A stretch of 64,000 nucleotides of DNA from Flavobacterium sp. (GCF_027531705.1 NZ_JAPZSP010000004.1:248001-312000); one strand, 5' to 3'; shown: positions 1-9,484, counted from the stretch's first letter. Numbers and translations are program-made. The notes: generated from the sequence alone by a model not told the origin.

Positions 1-934
1 TTGATTTTATTCCATAACCTCTAGACTGAAGTTTATTTTGGACACTAACTTGACTTATATCATAATAATTTCCATATCTCAAAAACCATGAGCTTAAAAT
101 CGGTGCTTGATTATTTTGATTTGGGTTTCCACTTGATAAAGTTAGTTTAACTTTTTTCCAGTCAACGCCAGAGTTTTGCACTACTTGCGCTTTGTACATC
201 ATGTTAATTGGTTCTTTGATACTTTCGGCACGCAAATCGTAAAATGGTGACCAACTTGCTGAATTAGTTATGTAATTTATATCCAAATTAACCAATCCAG
301 CCACTTCATTCATCACTTGAAGAATTAGTTTTCCTTGCGAACTTTTCTCTTCTTTTTGGGTGTTGACTTCTAGTTTTTTATTCAAATTAGCCAATTGTAA
401 TGTCAATTTGTTGTACTTTTCTTCAAATGCATCGTACGAATTGTTTAATTCGGTTCGTCTTAACTTGTAATAATCGACCATTTTCATCAATTCGGTTACA
501 TTCAATCCTGAATTTGCACCCCAAACTTGCTGATTTTTATCTAATAACTCAATAGTTTTGGCATCTGAATCTTTTGCGTTTTCAACTTTTTTGAGTTCTT
601 TTTGAAGATATGAAATACTGTCACGCACTTTCTTAGTATCAGGATTTTTTTCGTCAACTTCATACTCCGAAATGTAATTTTGTGTAAACTGAACCGACAA
701 AACCGTAACCGAACTTGGTGCGCCAATTTGAACCGTGTTTTCATTCAAATAATCAGCCACGTTTTTAATCACGATTTCACTTGTTCCAAAAGGAAGATTT
801 ACCGAAGTGGTTTGTGTTAATTCAGCTGCGTTGAAGTAAACCGTTGCTGCTTTTACTTTAGCCGATGTAAAAATTGGTTTTTGAGCAAATCCAATTGCAG
901 AAACCAAAAATGTAAGTAATATTATTTTTTTCAT
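1..934 (-). CDS. DUF4139 (MuiA-like) domain protein, partial
   Basis: The frame is open from an ATG at 934 (minus strand) to the window edge, so only the N-terminal ~311 residues are present. Residues 1-18 form a Sec signal peptide (MKKIILLTFLVSAIGFAQ). A beta-rich segment follows (KVKAATVYFNAAELTQT), then a long charged coiled-coil region (about 90-200), then the start of the DUF4139 region with a YNASWSPFYDLRA-like stretch (here ITNSASWSPFYDLRAES). This order matches the 'mucoidy inhibitor MuiA family' proteins of Bacteroidota. Their biochemical role is not established; the protein is probably periplasmic or outer-membrane associated. The neighbours on the same strand are also envelope proteins. 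I am confident of the family, not of any function. Confidence 0.8.
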   Translation of the reverse strand, partial: MKKIILLTFLVSAIGFAQKPIFTSAKVKAATVYFNAAELTQTTSVNLPFGTSEIVIKNVADYLNENTVQIGAPSSVTVLSVQFTQNYISEYEVDEKNPDTKKVRDSISYLQKELKKVENAKDSDAKTIELLDKNQQVWGANSGLNVTELMKMVDYYKLRRTELNNSYDAFEEKYNKLTLQLANLNKKLEVNTQKEEKSSQGKLILQVMNEVAGLVNLDINYITNSASWSPFYDLRAESIKEPINMMYKAQVVQNSGVDWKKVKLTLSSGNPNQNNQAPILSSWFLRYGNYYDISQVSVQNKLQSRGYGIKS

Positions 935-967
935 GTGTTTGTTTTAAATTATATCAAAAATTTATTT

Positions 968-1762
968 TTAACTTCCCAATTTACCATATCGTTGTTCTTC
1001 AGAAAAGTATAATACAATAACTTTTTTACCTTTTCTGTAAGGATAAAATAGTTCATATTCTCCATCATGATTACTATATCTAATTTCTTTGCTTTTTCCA
1101 CTGAAAATTTTATCTAAATATTCTCTTTCAACTTGTGTTGTTTTATAAATATAGTCGCTTTTTTGTGGCTTGATTGTGTCTTTCAAATTTTCTCCTTTGT
1201 ATTCGTTGAAACCTAAAAAGACTGGTGAACCATTAATAATGTCCTTAACTAATACATTTACACTAGGAAAATTTTTATCTGTGTTTGAATAAACCTCTAA
1301 AATATTACTTGTTTCATTTATGTATTTTTCAGAAAAACTATAATTTACTAGTTTGTCACTATTTATTACGTTTTTCTCAATAATTGATTTTGCAGATTTG
1401 ATTAACATTTTTTCCTTTTTGCTCGATGTTAAATAATCTCCGCCAAATAAAATACCTGCTATTAATGGAAAAATTACTAACAGAGCAAAATAGATTTTCT
1501 TATTTGACTTCACATTATTGCTATCACTATTCTTATTGTCAGCTATTCTAGTTAAATTAAACATTACATTAATGATTAAAGAACCTACCATTAATGCTAA
1601 AATTCCCAAAACACTTAGATAAAAAGTTTCAGTCATGTTTTCTCGGAATACTTTTAGCCCGAAAACTTCAATTGTTATAAATGTGAAAACCCAATAAACC
1701 AATAATACTATAGCTGTTATTCCAATGATATTACTGATTTTTACCAATTCTTTCGGAGTCAT
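968..1762 (-). CDS. hypothetical membrane protein
   Basis: A 264-residue protein that I do not recognise. Three hydrophobic segments are visible at roughly residues 11-33, 48-70 and 90-112, followed by a soluble C-terminal part of about 150 residues rich in Lys, Asn and Tyr. The gene ends 33 nt before the downstream DUF4139 gene on the same strand, so they may be co-transcribed. The start ATG is the first in frame and directly precedes the first membrane segment. No catalytic motif is evident; the C-terminal domain could be an extracytoplasmic sensor, but that is a guess from topology only. Confidence 0.6.
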   Translation of the reverse strand: MTPKELVKISNIIGITAIVLLVYWVFTFITIEVFGLKVFRENMTETFYLSVLGILALMVGSLIINVMFNLTRIADNKNSDSNNVKSNKKIYFALLVIFPLIAGILFGGDYLTSSKKEKMLIKSAKSIIEKNVINSDKLVNYSFSEKYINETSNILEVYSNTDKNFPSVNVLVKDIINGSPVFLGFNEYKGENLKDTIKPQKSDYIYKTTQVEREYLDKIFSGKSKEIRYSNHDGEYELFYPYRKGKKVIVLYFSEEQRYGKLGS

Positions 1763-1854
1763 AATTAAATATTTTAGATGTTTTTCCCTTCTGTAAAATT
1801 AAATAAAAAACTACAACTTTTTACGGTTGTAGCTTTTCAATCAATAACCAACCT

Positions 1855-3021
1855 TTATTTTTCTACTGTATAACCTTTGGCTTTTGCCAATGTTACTATC
1901 GATGTGCTTATCGCATCGCCTAAATCGTCTTGAGCTTTCGATTTTTTTGCTTCAGCATCAATATATTCTTGGCGTTTTTTGCCTAATTCTGCAATTTCTT
2001 TTTGAATTTCTTCTCTTTCTTTTGTTTTTTTAGTTACAATCGTTTTGATTTCATCGGTTGATTTATTTTGCAATTCTTTTGGTAATTCTTCTTTTTTAAG
2101 TTTACCAATTGCTTCTTTATCGTCTTTCATTTTATCAACCAAATCCCAACTATCATTTTTGTAAACCGCTTTAGATTTACTCACAGCACGCTCTGCATAA
2201 TTAGCTCCAGAAAGTTTTTGTGCATTTGCATCTTGCGCTTCTTGGTTCATTTTTTTCTCATTTCCTTGTGAACCGTAACTGATATAAGTTGTGTTAATTC
2301 TAACATTGCAATCCGAAATTTTTTGATCATAAGGCGTTGCGATATATTGCACGGTTTGATTAGAATCGATGTTGAAAAATTTTCCTTTACCAACGTCGGC
2401 ACCATCTTTCCAAAGCATTGAAATTCCTTGCGATTGCGCGCCACAGAAAATTGTATTGATGTAAATATCATTTTTCAGAGCATCACTAATGGCTTCTTTA
2501 TAATTAATACCGCCTTGGTCAAAGCCTTCGTTTCCAGCTATGTAAATTAGTTTCATGCTTGAATTTCCATCATTCCATTTTAAATTTTTGGTAGCATCAC
2601 TTATAACAGCTCCACAATATTCTGAACCGCCATTGGTACGAAGCGAAAATAATTTTTCTGAAATCAAATCTAAATCGGTTGAAAGTGGCGTTACTTGTCG
2701 AATATAATTGGCAGATTGAGATAAACCGTCATTTCCATATTCATAAAGCGAAATTTCGATAGTAGGCGTTTTTCCCGAATATTTTAGCGTTGTCAAAGTG
2801 TTTACAATATTCCACAAACGCGATTTGGCTTGTTCTATCAAACCGTCCATACTATTAGAAGTGTCGAGCAAAAGTGCTACTTGAATTTTGGTGTTTCCAT
2901 CAACTGTTGTAGTGGAAACATTCTGAATTTCATTATTTTTAGCATTCGAACGATTGCAAGCGGCAAAGCTCACGGTTGATGCAAATAAAGCGGCAATAAC
3001 TAGGTTTTTTGTGGTTTTCAT
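1855..3021 (-). CDS. von Willebrand factor type A lipoprotein
   Basis: The N-terminus is a lipoprotein signal (MKTTKNLVIAALFASTVSFAAC, lipid Cys at residue 22). The VWA domain begins with the MIDAS motif DTSNS (residues 53-57), and the domain continues with an Asp/Gly-rich strand (YIAGNEGFDQGG). The C-terminal third is highly charged (Lys/Glu, repeated KK and EE) and probably a coiled coil. VWA proteins bind a divalent metal and usually mediate protein-protein contacts; here the protein should sit in the periplasm or on the outer membrane. The partner is unknown. Length 388 residues. It stands alone, divergent from the histidine kinase gene. Confidence 0.8.
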   Translation of the reverse strand: MKTTKNLVIAALFASTVSFAACNRSNAKNNEIQNVSTTTVDGNTKIQVALLLDTSNSMDGLIEQAKSRLWNIVNTLTTLKYSGKTPTIEISLYEYGNDGLSQSANYIRQVTPLSTDLDLISEKLFSLRTNGGSEYCGAVISDATKNLKWNDGNSSMKLIYIAGNEGFDQGGINYKEAISDALKNDIYINTIFCGAQSQGISMLWKDGADVGKGKFFNIDSNQTVQYIATPYDQKISDCNVRINTTYISYGSQGNEKKMNQEAQDANAQKLSGANYAERAVSKSKAVYKNDSWDLVDKMKDDKEAIGKLKKEELPKELQNKSTDEIKTIVTKKTKEREEIQKEIAELGKKRQEYIDAEAKKSKAQDDLGDAISTSIVTLAKAKGYTVEK

Positions 3022-3051
3022 ATATGTAAATTTTAATTGTTAGCGGTCATA

Positions 3052-3117
3052 TATGGTATCGCCTTATTTTTATAGGTGTTTGTTTGCAACAAACAAGTTG
3101 TTAGTGGCGATTTCATA
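3052..3117. repeat. nested inverted repeat in a divergent intergenic region
   Basis: Outer arms tatggtatcgcc (3052-3063) and ggcgatttcata (3106-3117) are complementary at 10 of 12 positions. Inside lies a perfect 7-bp inverted repeat TTGTTTG/CAAACAA with a 3-nt loop (3080-3096). It lies between the divergent VWA and histidine kinase genes, so it could be an operator or a degenerate repeat element. I found no second copy in the window. Confidence 0.45.
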
Positions 3118-3267
3118 ACTATTATTTTTAAGATTACAGGACAAATCTATTTCGATAAAAGCCACCAAATTTGAAGAAATGGTAAAACAGTATTTTGACT
3201 TGGTAAAAGCTATAGGAAAAGCAGTTAAAAATAAATTATCTTTACATTGCGAAATAATACTATAAAA

Positions 3268-5088
3268 ATGCGTCTTATAAACTTGCTTTATTCTTTAGTC
3301 TTTCTGTTGCTTCTGCTTCCTACCGAAGTTATGGCGCAACAAGACACTATTGTGAAAAAGAGTAAAACTGTTAGTAAAAAAATGAGTTCTGCTACCGATG
3401 AACTAAAAGAATCACTTAGCACAAATGACGAAGCTAAAATTGCTAAAAACTACGAAAATGTAGCGCAAAATTTCATTAAAAAAGGCGATAATCCCAAAGC
3501 TGAAGAATACCTCAAAAAAGCGTTGACCAGTTATACTAAACTAAACAACAATACTGCAATTGCTCGTGTCACAAGAAGTTTAGCCAAAATTCAAGAAAGT
3601 CAAAATAAGCTAAAAGATGCTTCTGCCAATTACAAAATGGCTAGTGAAGCTGCGGCTGACAAAGAAACAGAAGTATTGAATAAAAACGATTACAATCGAG
3701 TGCAAGCAAGTGCGCCAATTGTGCAACGAGAACTCATTGGTTCAAATATTTCTATTTTAGAAAAAGAAAATAGAAAAGAAGAATTAGCCGAAGCTTATGT
3801 GCAAAAAGCAGCCAATAGCATGCAATTGAATGATAAAGATGATGCCATCGGAAACCTAAACCAAGCCATTGTTTATGCCAAAGAAAGCCCGAAAAAAGTA
3901 ATCGAAATTAAGAATGAAATTGCCAAAGTATATGCTTCCAAAAATCAATTTGACGAAGCTATTGCCATCAACAAAAATCTATTAGCTGAAGCCGAAAACA
4001 AAAAAGATTTTGACACCCAAATCAAGCAAATGCAGTCGTTGGCAACGCTTTATTTTAAGAAAAACGAACCTGAAAACGCTATAAAATCACTTCAAAATGC
4101 CTATAAATTAGCTACGCAAAAAGGAAATTCGACCGAAGTTAAAAAAAGTTTGTCTGCTTTGTTGGCTTATTATAAAGATCACGGAAAAGACAAAGAAAGT
4201 ATCGCTTTGTACGATGATTTTTTTAAGAATTTTGAGCAACTTATCCAATCTGATTCTACTTTGATTGATGCCAAATTATTTCAAGTTACCGAAGATAAAA
4301 TTCATCAATTGGAAAAAGAAAAATCATTGAAAGATGAGTTGATTGCCAAAAAAAATACTTTCAATTATTTCTTGATTGGCGCCATTGGTTTGCTTCTAAT
4401 TTTCTTTGGATTGATTGCTAAGGCTTTGTTTTCTATCAAAAAGAAAAACAAGGAAATTGCCTTGCAGTCGTTGCGCAGAGAAATGAATCCGCATTTTATT
4501 TTTAATAGTTTGAATAGTGTCAACCAATTTATTTCGCAAAATAAAGAGCTTGAAGCTAATAAGTATTTGACCAATTACTCCAATTTGATGCGCAATATGA
4601 TGGAAAATTCTAATAAAGATTTTGTCACCATTGGCAACGAAATTGAACAACTGAAAAAATATTTAGATTTAGAACATTTGCGTTTTCAAGATAAATTTGA
4701 CTACAAAATCGAAGTAGACGAAGCACTCGATACCGAAGCCGTTTTTGTGCCCAATATGATAATTCAGCCACATTTAGAAAATGCCATTTGGCACGGATTA
4801 CGTTATAGAGATGATAAAGGCTTGTTGCTATTACAATTCAAATTAGACAACGGAAAAGTAGCGGTAATTATTGATGATAACGGCATTGGTTTGACCAAAA
4901 GTAACGAACTCAAAACCCAAAACCAGAAAGTGCATCAATCGCGCGGTTTGACTAATACCAAAGAGCGAATTGCATTATTGAACGACTTGTACAAAAAGGA
5001 AATTTCTTTTCAAATTATAGAAAAAGAATCGCCCGAAACTGGCACCATTGTAACAATTGATTTTCCTTTGATTGAAAAAATAGGATGA
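3268..5088 (+). CDS. TPR-containing LytS-family sensor histidine kinase
   Basis: A 606-residue membrane kinase. I chose the ATG at 3268, directly before a signal peptide (MRLINLLYSL...VMAQ); an upstream TTG at 3247 would put seven polar residues in front of it. Residues ~40-340 are a run of helical TPR units (for example KAEEYLKKAL, AYVQKAANSMQLNDKDDAI), followed by one transmembrane segment (~367-390). The cytoplasmic part is the His_kinase family (PF06580): SLRREMNPHFIFNSLNSVNQFI with the phospho-accepting His409, then an ATPase domain with the DDNGIGL motif. It lacks a classic HisKA dimerisation domain. The response regulator overlaps its stop by 4 nt, so the two form a two-component pair. 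TPRs in the periplasm presumably sense a protein or peptide ligand, which I cannot identify. Confidence 0.88.
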   Translation: MRLINLLYSLVFLLLLLPTEVMAQQDTIVKKSKTVSKKMSSATDELKESLSTNDEAKIAKNYENVAQNFIKKGDNPKAEEYLKKALTSYTKLNNNTAIARVTRSLAKIQESQNKLKDASANYKMASEAAADKETEVLNKNDYNRVQASAPIVQRELIGSNISILEKENRKEELAEAYVQKAANSMQLNDKDDAIGNLNQAIVYAKESPKKVIEIKNEIAKVYASKNQFDEAIAINKNLLAEAENKKDFDTQIKQMQSLATLYFKKNEPENAIKSLQNAYKLATQKGNSTEVKKSLSALLAYYKDHGKDKESIALYDDFFKNFEQLIQSDSTLIDAKLFQVTEDKIHQLEKEKSLKDELIAKKNTFNYFLIGAIGLLLIFFGLIAKALFSIKKKNKEIALQSLRREMNPHFIFNSLNSVNQFISQNKELEANKYLTNYSNLMRNMMENSNKDFVTIGNEIEQLKKYLDLEHLRFQDKFDYKIEVDEALDTEAVFVPNMIIQPHLENAIWHGLRYRDDKGLLLLQFKLDNGKVAVIIDDNGIGLTKSNELKTQNQKVHQSRGLTNTKERIALLNDLYKKEISFQIIEKESPETGTIVTIDFPLIEKIG

Positions 5089-5825
5089 AAAAAATAAAAA
5101 GCGTTATTGTAGAAGACGAGTTGGCGGCAAGAGAAGTGCTCAAGAATTATTTGAGTAAATATTGTCCGCAAGTCGAAGTTATTGGCGAAGCTCAAAACAT
5201 AAAAGAAGCGGTTCCGATGCTACATGAATTGCAACCAGAATTGGTTTTTTTAGATGTTGAAATGCCTTTTGGAAATGCTTTTGATGTGCTTGAAGCATGC
5301 AAAGAATTGCAATTTGAAACCATTTTTGTAACCGCTTTTTCTGAATATTCATTGAAGGCTTTAAACCAAAGTGCAGCTTATTATTTGCTAAAACCTATCA
5401 GTATTGAAGAATTAATTATTGCCGTAAACAAAGTTCATGAGCATCTTTTGAACCACGAAATTTTCAATAGAAATAAAATTATTGTCGAAAATTTTAGAGA
5501 AACCAAACCCGAAAAACAGCAAGTTATTTTGCCCACATTAGAAGGTTTTGAAGTGGTGAAAATGGAAGAAATTGTGCGACTAAGAGGCAACGGAAATTTC
5601 ACCGATATTTATTTATCCAACGGAAACAAAAAGATGGTTTGTCGTTTTTTGAAACATTTTGCTGAAATTCTTCCACATCCATTTGTTCGCGTTCATAAAT
5701 CGCATATCATTAATTCCAATTGTGTAAAATCGTATAACAAAGGCGGCACTTTAACCCTAAACGATGGTTCAGAAATTGAGGTTTCGCCAACGTATAAAGA
5801 TGATTTTTTGAAAGGGTTTAAATAA
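5085..5825 (+). CDS. LytTR-family response regulator
   Basis: A 246-residue regulator with an N-terminal receiver domain: acidic pocket EDE (10-12), phosphorylation site Asp57 in LVFLDVEMP, and conserved Thr/Lys in FVTAFSE and LLKPIS. The C-terminal LytTR DNA-binding domain (~145-240) shows LRGNGNFTDIYLSNG and FVRVHKSHIIN. LytTR proteins bind direct repeats near promoters; no target site could be assigned here. The ATGA overlap with the upstream LytS-like kinase indicates translational coupling and that the two are cognate partners. Confidence 0.92.
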   Translation: MKKIKSVIVEDELAAREVLKNYLSKYCPQVEVIGEAQNIKEAVPMLHELQPELVFLDVEMPFGNAFDVLEACKELQFETIFVTAFSEYSLKALNQSAAYYLLKPISIEELIIAVNKVHEHLLNHEIFNRNKIIVENFRETKPEKQQVILPTLEGFEVVKMEEIVRLRGNGNFTDIYLSNGNKKMVCRFLKHFAEILPHPFVRVHKSHIINSNCVKSYNKGGTLTLNDGSEIEVSPTYKDDFLKGFK

Positions 5826-5836
5826 AACCTCTTTCA

Positions 5837-5904
5837 CTGGTGCGAGCTTCTAGCTCGTTCCTATACGTTAAATAAATTGGTACGAGATAAAATCTCTCGC
5901 CAGC
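5837..5904. repeat. REPIN-like inverted pair, copy 1
   Basis: Left arm tggtgcgagcttctagctcg (from 5838) and right arm acgagataaaatctctcgcc (5882-5901) are imperfect inverted copies. Each arm contains its own small palindrome (CGAGCTTCTAGCTCG in the left arm). It sits between the converging 3' ends of the response regulator and the AT-rich membrane gene. Copies 2 and 3 are at 7386-7450 and 27888-28034. Confidence 0.7.
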
Positions 5905-5914
5905 ATTAAGAATA

Positions 5915-7348
5915 TTAATGATTGGTAAAAACTTTCTTTAAGACTTGTGAAATTCTAGATGAAAAAAATAATATTGTTAATAAAATTGGGAACATAACAA
6001 TTGCAAAATTATTTATAGGTAAGTTTATTATATTGTTAAAAATATGATTATTAAAACTGAAAACAGAAAAATTAAAAATAAGTATTATTGAAACTGAAAT
6101 AATTAGGACATTAATCAAATCTGTTAAATCATTCGACTTTAATTTCTTTATACCAGATAATTTTACCAAAAGTATTAACTCTATTAGTATAATAATAAAG
6201 GGTAGTGAATAACTAAAAATTGATTCAATATTGATTTTATTATTAGATATATGATGAAATGAACGTATATAATTAAAATAATAAAACATTAAAAATGTCA
6301 CAATTAAAAAAGACGGATTATTAGATTTATCAATTTCGTCACTATTTTGAGATTCTAAAAATCTTTTTTGAGATAAAAACTTGGATACTATTTTTAATTG
6401 GGGCAAAAAAAACATGATTAAACCTACCCAAAAATAATAATACCTTAAACCATAACCAGTACCTTGATATAAATATTTATAAGCTGAAATTGAAATCATA
6501 AATATTCCAATTATATAAAATGTGAATTGTTGTATCGTAATAGACTTAATCTTACTTATTGATTTATAAAAAATAAAAAAGCAAAAAGGCATTATGACAT
6601 TAAACAAAATATCTTTTAATAAAAAGATATTGTCTTCCTCATAATTTGGAAGTTTAAAAATAAACTCTTGTAAATTGTATAAAAAAAGCATCCAAAAAAA
6701 CAAGATGTACGTAAACTCTGTATTCGTTAATTTGTTATTTTTTTTAATAAAAAATTGGAATAGAAATGGTGAGCAAAAACTTATAAATAAAAAGAATAAA
6801 TGAAATAAAAAGTAATGTAACTTAGGTAGTCCAAAATTAAAATCTCTGAAAAAATTAAAATAAAAAAGTAATGTAACTGTTCCAAAGACAAACGTGTATT
6901 CTGGGTATTTATTTGTAGGCAAATTGATTTTATTTATAAAATAACTAATGATTTTTTTATAAAATAAAATTAAAGACAAACTCATTATTGTTGATGTAGT
7001 TATGCTATTCCACAAACTGAAATCATGAAAAAACTCTCTAAAATCGGATAATGAAATGATAATAAAAGACAAAAAAACAAATCTTAAAATGAAGTATTGG
7101 TTTGTACTATTAAGCTCAAAAAAATAATTTTTTCTATATACAAAGCAACTTAAGGCATTTGTTTTTTTAATAAAAAAAACAAAAAATAATACAAGTAATA
7201 ATATAACCGTCCAATTTAATTGTTCAAGTTTTGTATGCTCGTTATTTATCTTAAAAACAGCACCTATTGTATAATTAAAAAAAACATTATAAATAAGTAG
7301 CCCTCCAAAAATTCTAATTAATAAATTATTAAATACTCTAATTTCCAT
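5915..7348 (-). CDS. hypothetical polytopic membrane protein, very AT-rich
   Basis: A 477-residue protein made almost entirely of hydrophobic segments (about 11-12 likely transmembrane helices) rich in Phe, Ile, Asn and Lys, with short polar loops. I recognise no family motif. Base composition is visibly more AT-rich than the neighbouring genes, with many A/T-ending codons and long A or T runs. It is alone on its strand, bracketed on both sides by REPIN-like inverted repeats. Composition and flanks suggest recent acquisition, or a gene under weak selection. The topology would fit a polysaccharide polymerase, flippase or O-acyltransferase-like protein, but nothing in the sequence decides this. 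Confidence 0.6.
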   Translation of the reverse strand: MEIRVFNNLLIRIFGGLLIYNVFFNYTIGAVFKINNEHTKLEQLNWTVILLLVLFFVFFIKKTNALSCFVYRKNYFFELNSTNQYFILRFVFLSFIIISLSDFREFFHDFSLWNSITTSTIMSLSLILFYKKIISYFINKINLPTNKYPEYTFVFGTVTLLFYFNFFRDFNFGLPKLHYFLFHLFFLFISFCSPFLFQFFIKKNNKLTNTEFTYILFFWMLFLYNLQEFIFKLPNYEEDNIFLLKDILFNVIMPFCFFIFYKSISKIKSITIQQFTFYIIGIFMISISAYKYLYQGTGYGLRYYYFWVGLIMFFLPQLKIVSKFLSQKRFLESQNSDEIDKSNNPSFLIVTFLMFYYFNYIRSFHHISNNKINIESIFSYSLPFIIILIELILLVKLSGIKKLKSNDLTDLINVLIISVSIILIFNFSVFSFNNHIFNNIINLPINNFAIVMFPILLTILFFSSRISQVLKKVFTNH

Positions 7349-7385
7349 TTTTTAAAAATTTGTAATCGTTATAATTTTCGTGTAA

Positions 7386-7450
7386 GTGCAAACTTCTATC
7401 TTGTATTAACAAATAAAAAAGATAGACACGAGCTAGAAGCTCGCGTTAGC
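7386..7450. repeat. REPIN-like inverted pair, copy 2
   Basis: Right arm cacgagctagaagctcgcg (from 7427) carries the CGAGCTAGAAGCTCG palindrome and continues into ttagc (to 7450). The left arm gtgcaaacttctatcttgt (7386-7404) is a decayed inverted copy (15 of 19 positions shared with the intact arm of copy 1). It lies just upstream of the AT-rich membrane gene, 22 nt past the end of the transglycosylase gene. Confidence 0.65.
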
Positions 7451-7471
7451 TAAAATAAATTTGCAATCAAT

Positions 7472-9433
7472 TTAAAACTCAAACTCTTCAATAGAAGTCG
7501 AATCAATTTCTACTTCAGGAATTGGAACTGCAACATTGGAATTTAGATACGTTCTTGCGGCTCCCGAAATTCCAAAATAGGATGAAGAATCCATTTCTTC
7601 TGGTGTAATGATTCCGTTTTTGAGCATTAGTTTTTTCATATAAAAAGCACGACGAGAAAACTTCGATTTCCAAGATGTTCCGTCAAACTGATTCATGAAT
7701 TTTCTTGGCATTGGTACAATACTTGCCAAAAACATACATTCGTTTATAGAAAGGTTATCGGGTGTTTTTTGAAAATAAAAACGACTTGCTTCGCCAATTC
7801 CATATACATCTGGTCCCCATTCTATAATATTAAAATACGTTTCTAACATTCTGTCTTTGCTGACAATTCTGTTATTTTCCATTAAATAAACTAGCAGAAT
7901 TTCTTCTACTTTACGCGAAATTGTTTTTTCTCTTTTCAGAAAAAGGTTTTTTATCAATTGCATGCTGATGGTGCTTCCGCCACGAACAAATTTATTAGAA
8001 GCCATGTTTTTGACCATCGATGCTCTAAAGGCATTTATCTCGAAACCTTTGTGTTTGTAAAAATTAGGATCTTCAAAAGTGATGACTGCTTTTTTTAGAT
8101 AAGGTGAAATTTCAGCCAAAGTGTAATAATCAGGATTTTTTTCGCCAACAAATATTGGACGTTGTGGCTTGTCATCAATTAAAGCAGCATATTCAAACTC
8201 TGAATTGATTTTAGACAAATTGGCTGTTCCGTATTTTAGAATTTTAAGACCGCTTTTATTTATTTTACTATTAAATGTCAATGCCCAAGGACGACTTTTG
8301 TCCATTTTGAAGTTCATAGTATAATCAAAACTTCCTTCGGCTTCCATTCCTTTAAAATTGTTGAATAATCCGTCGGGCAATGAAGTGATGAAATCTTGGG
8401 CTTCCATTTCGGGAATATGCACTTTTAGTGTATAAATTTTGCTTTTGTCTTTTTCGTATTTCAAATACGGATGTACAATAATTTTGTTTAATTCTACAAC
8501 TGTTCCTTCGTCGACTGCTACAAAATTTTCTCCAAAAAGAAACTTGTAATCCATTTTTACATTTTTGAGAATTACATCATTTTTAGCGATTTTTGGATGA
8601 TTTACAATAAGATTGGTAACGGATGTTGCGCCGTCAATATGAAGTTCATCACCATCCATATCGATATTTTCAACATTTATTTGAATAGAATCAAAACTGG
8701 AAACAATTCCGAATTTTTCATCTATAAATGGGATGTTGATTTTGCCTTTATCGAAATTTGAAAACTGCAAATCGGCTTCTTTATTTCTTGGATCGGCTGT
8801 TCCTTTTATTCTTAATTTTTGAGTGAATGCTTTGGTTTTTATGAGAATTACAGTTTCTAAATCTTCATCATCTAATACCAATTTGTCCGTAGAAAGTGTT
8901 GAAATGTTTCCGTTATCATCAAAAACAAATTCAAAATTTTCAATATCCAAATCGGTCGGAACTAAATTGGAAACTTTGTTTAATAATTTATAAGCTAATT
9001 CGGCATAATTGGTTTTAGCATCAGAAATAGTATCTTTTGATTTTTTGGGTAAAAAAGCCTGATAATTGCTTCCGTCTTTGGTTTTTATAAGATGAATAAA
9101 TCCTTCTTTTGCTTGCAAACTTCCTAGCTGAATATCGCCAGTAACTAATCCCCAAATGCTCAAACTGGTTTTGATGTCTTTAAATTTTGCCAACGTATCG
9201 GCTTTATTTGGAACCAGCGAAACTTCCTTAAGTGCAACAGCTGATAAACCATCAAATTTGGCAGATTTTATGTTGATTTTACAATCATATTCGGTAACGA
9301 GTTTGGTAGAAACTTTTTCGATAACTTTTCGTAGAATATCTTCTCTGAAATAATAGAAAGTACCAATAGCTAGAACAAAAAAGACAACTAGAATTTTGAG
9401 TGTTAAAACTATTTTCTGTTTACGAGTTCGCAT
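7472..9433 (-). CDS. biosynthetic peptidoglycan transglycosylase (GT51) with AsmA-like N-terminal region
   Basis: A 653-residue protein with an N-terminal membrane anchor (~9-30). Residues ~30-430 form a long beta-rich region resembling AsmA/DUF-type periplasmic modules (repeated strands such as FAVDEGTVVELNKIIVHPYLKY). The C-terminal ~200 residues are a GT51 glycosyltransferase: catalytic-Glu motif TFEDPNFYKHKGFE, then RGGSTISMQLIKNLFL, and KVEEILLVYLMENNRIVSK. GT51 enzymes polymerise lipid II into glycan strands outside the inner membrane. There is no transpeptidase domain, so it is monofunctional, but much longer than typical MtgA (~240 residues) because of the N-terminal extension. The start ATG is followed by RTRKQK and then the anchor. 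Confidence 0.85.
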   Translation of the reverse strand: MRTRKQKIVLTLKILVVFFVLAIGTFYYFREDILRKVIEKVSTKLVTEYDCKINIKSAKFDGLSAVALKEVSLVPNKADTLAKFKDIKTSLSIWGLVTGDIQLGSLQAKEGFIHLIKTKDGSNYQAFLPKKSKDTISDAKTNYAELAYKLLNKVSNLVPTDLDIENFEFVFDDNGNISTLSTDKLVLDDEDLETVILIKTKAFTQKLRIKGTADPRNKEADLQFSNFDKGKINIPFIDEKFGIVSSFDSIQINVENIDMDGDELHIDGATSVTNLIVNHPKIAKNDVILKNVKMDYKFLFGENFVAVDEGTVVELNKIIVHPYLKYEKDKSKIYTLKVHIPEMEAQDFITSLPDGLFNNFKGMEAEGSFDYTMNFKMDKSRPWALTFNSKINKSGLKILKYGTANLSKINSEFEYAALIDDKPQRPIFVGEKNPDYYTLAEISPYLKKAVITFEDPNFYKHKGFEINAFRASMVKNMASNKFVRGGSTISMQLIKNLFLKREKTISRKVEEILLVYLMENNRIVSKDRMLETYFNIIEWGPDVYGIGEASRFYFQKTPDNLSINECMFLASIVPMPRKFMNQFDGTSWKSKFSRRAFYMKKLMLKNGIITPEEMDSSSYFGISGAARTYLNSNVAVPIPEVEIDSTSIEEFEF

Positions 9434-9484
9434 TTACGATTTGGATTTAAAAAAACGAAAGTAAGCAAATTTAACTTTATTTTG

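Noticed and set aside
3247..3267. TTG start upstream of the LytS-like kinase
   Set aside because: The ATG at 3268 directly precedes a clean signal peptide, and the TTG adds seven polar residues.
5837..7450. Complete mobile element carrying the AT-rich gene
   Set aside because: No transposase, no target duplication visible, and the flanking repeats also occur elsewhere (27888) without cargo.
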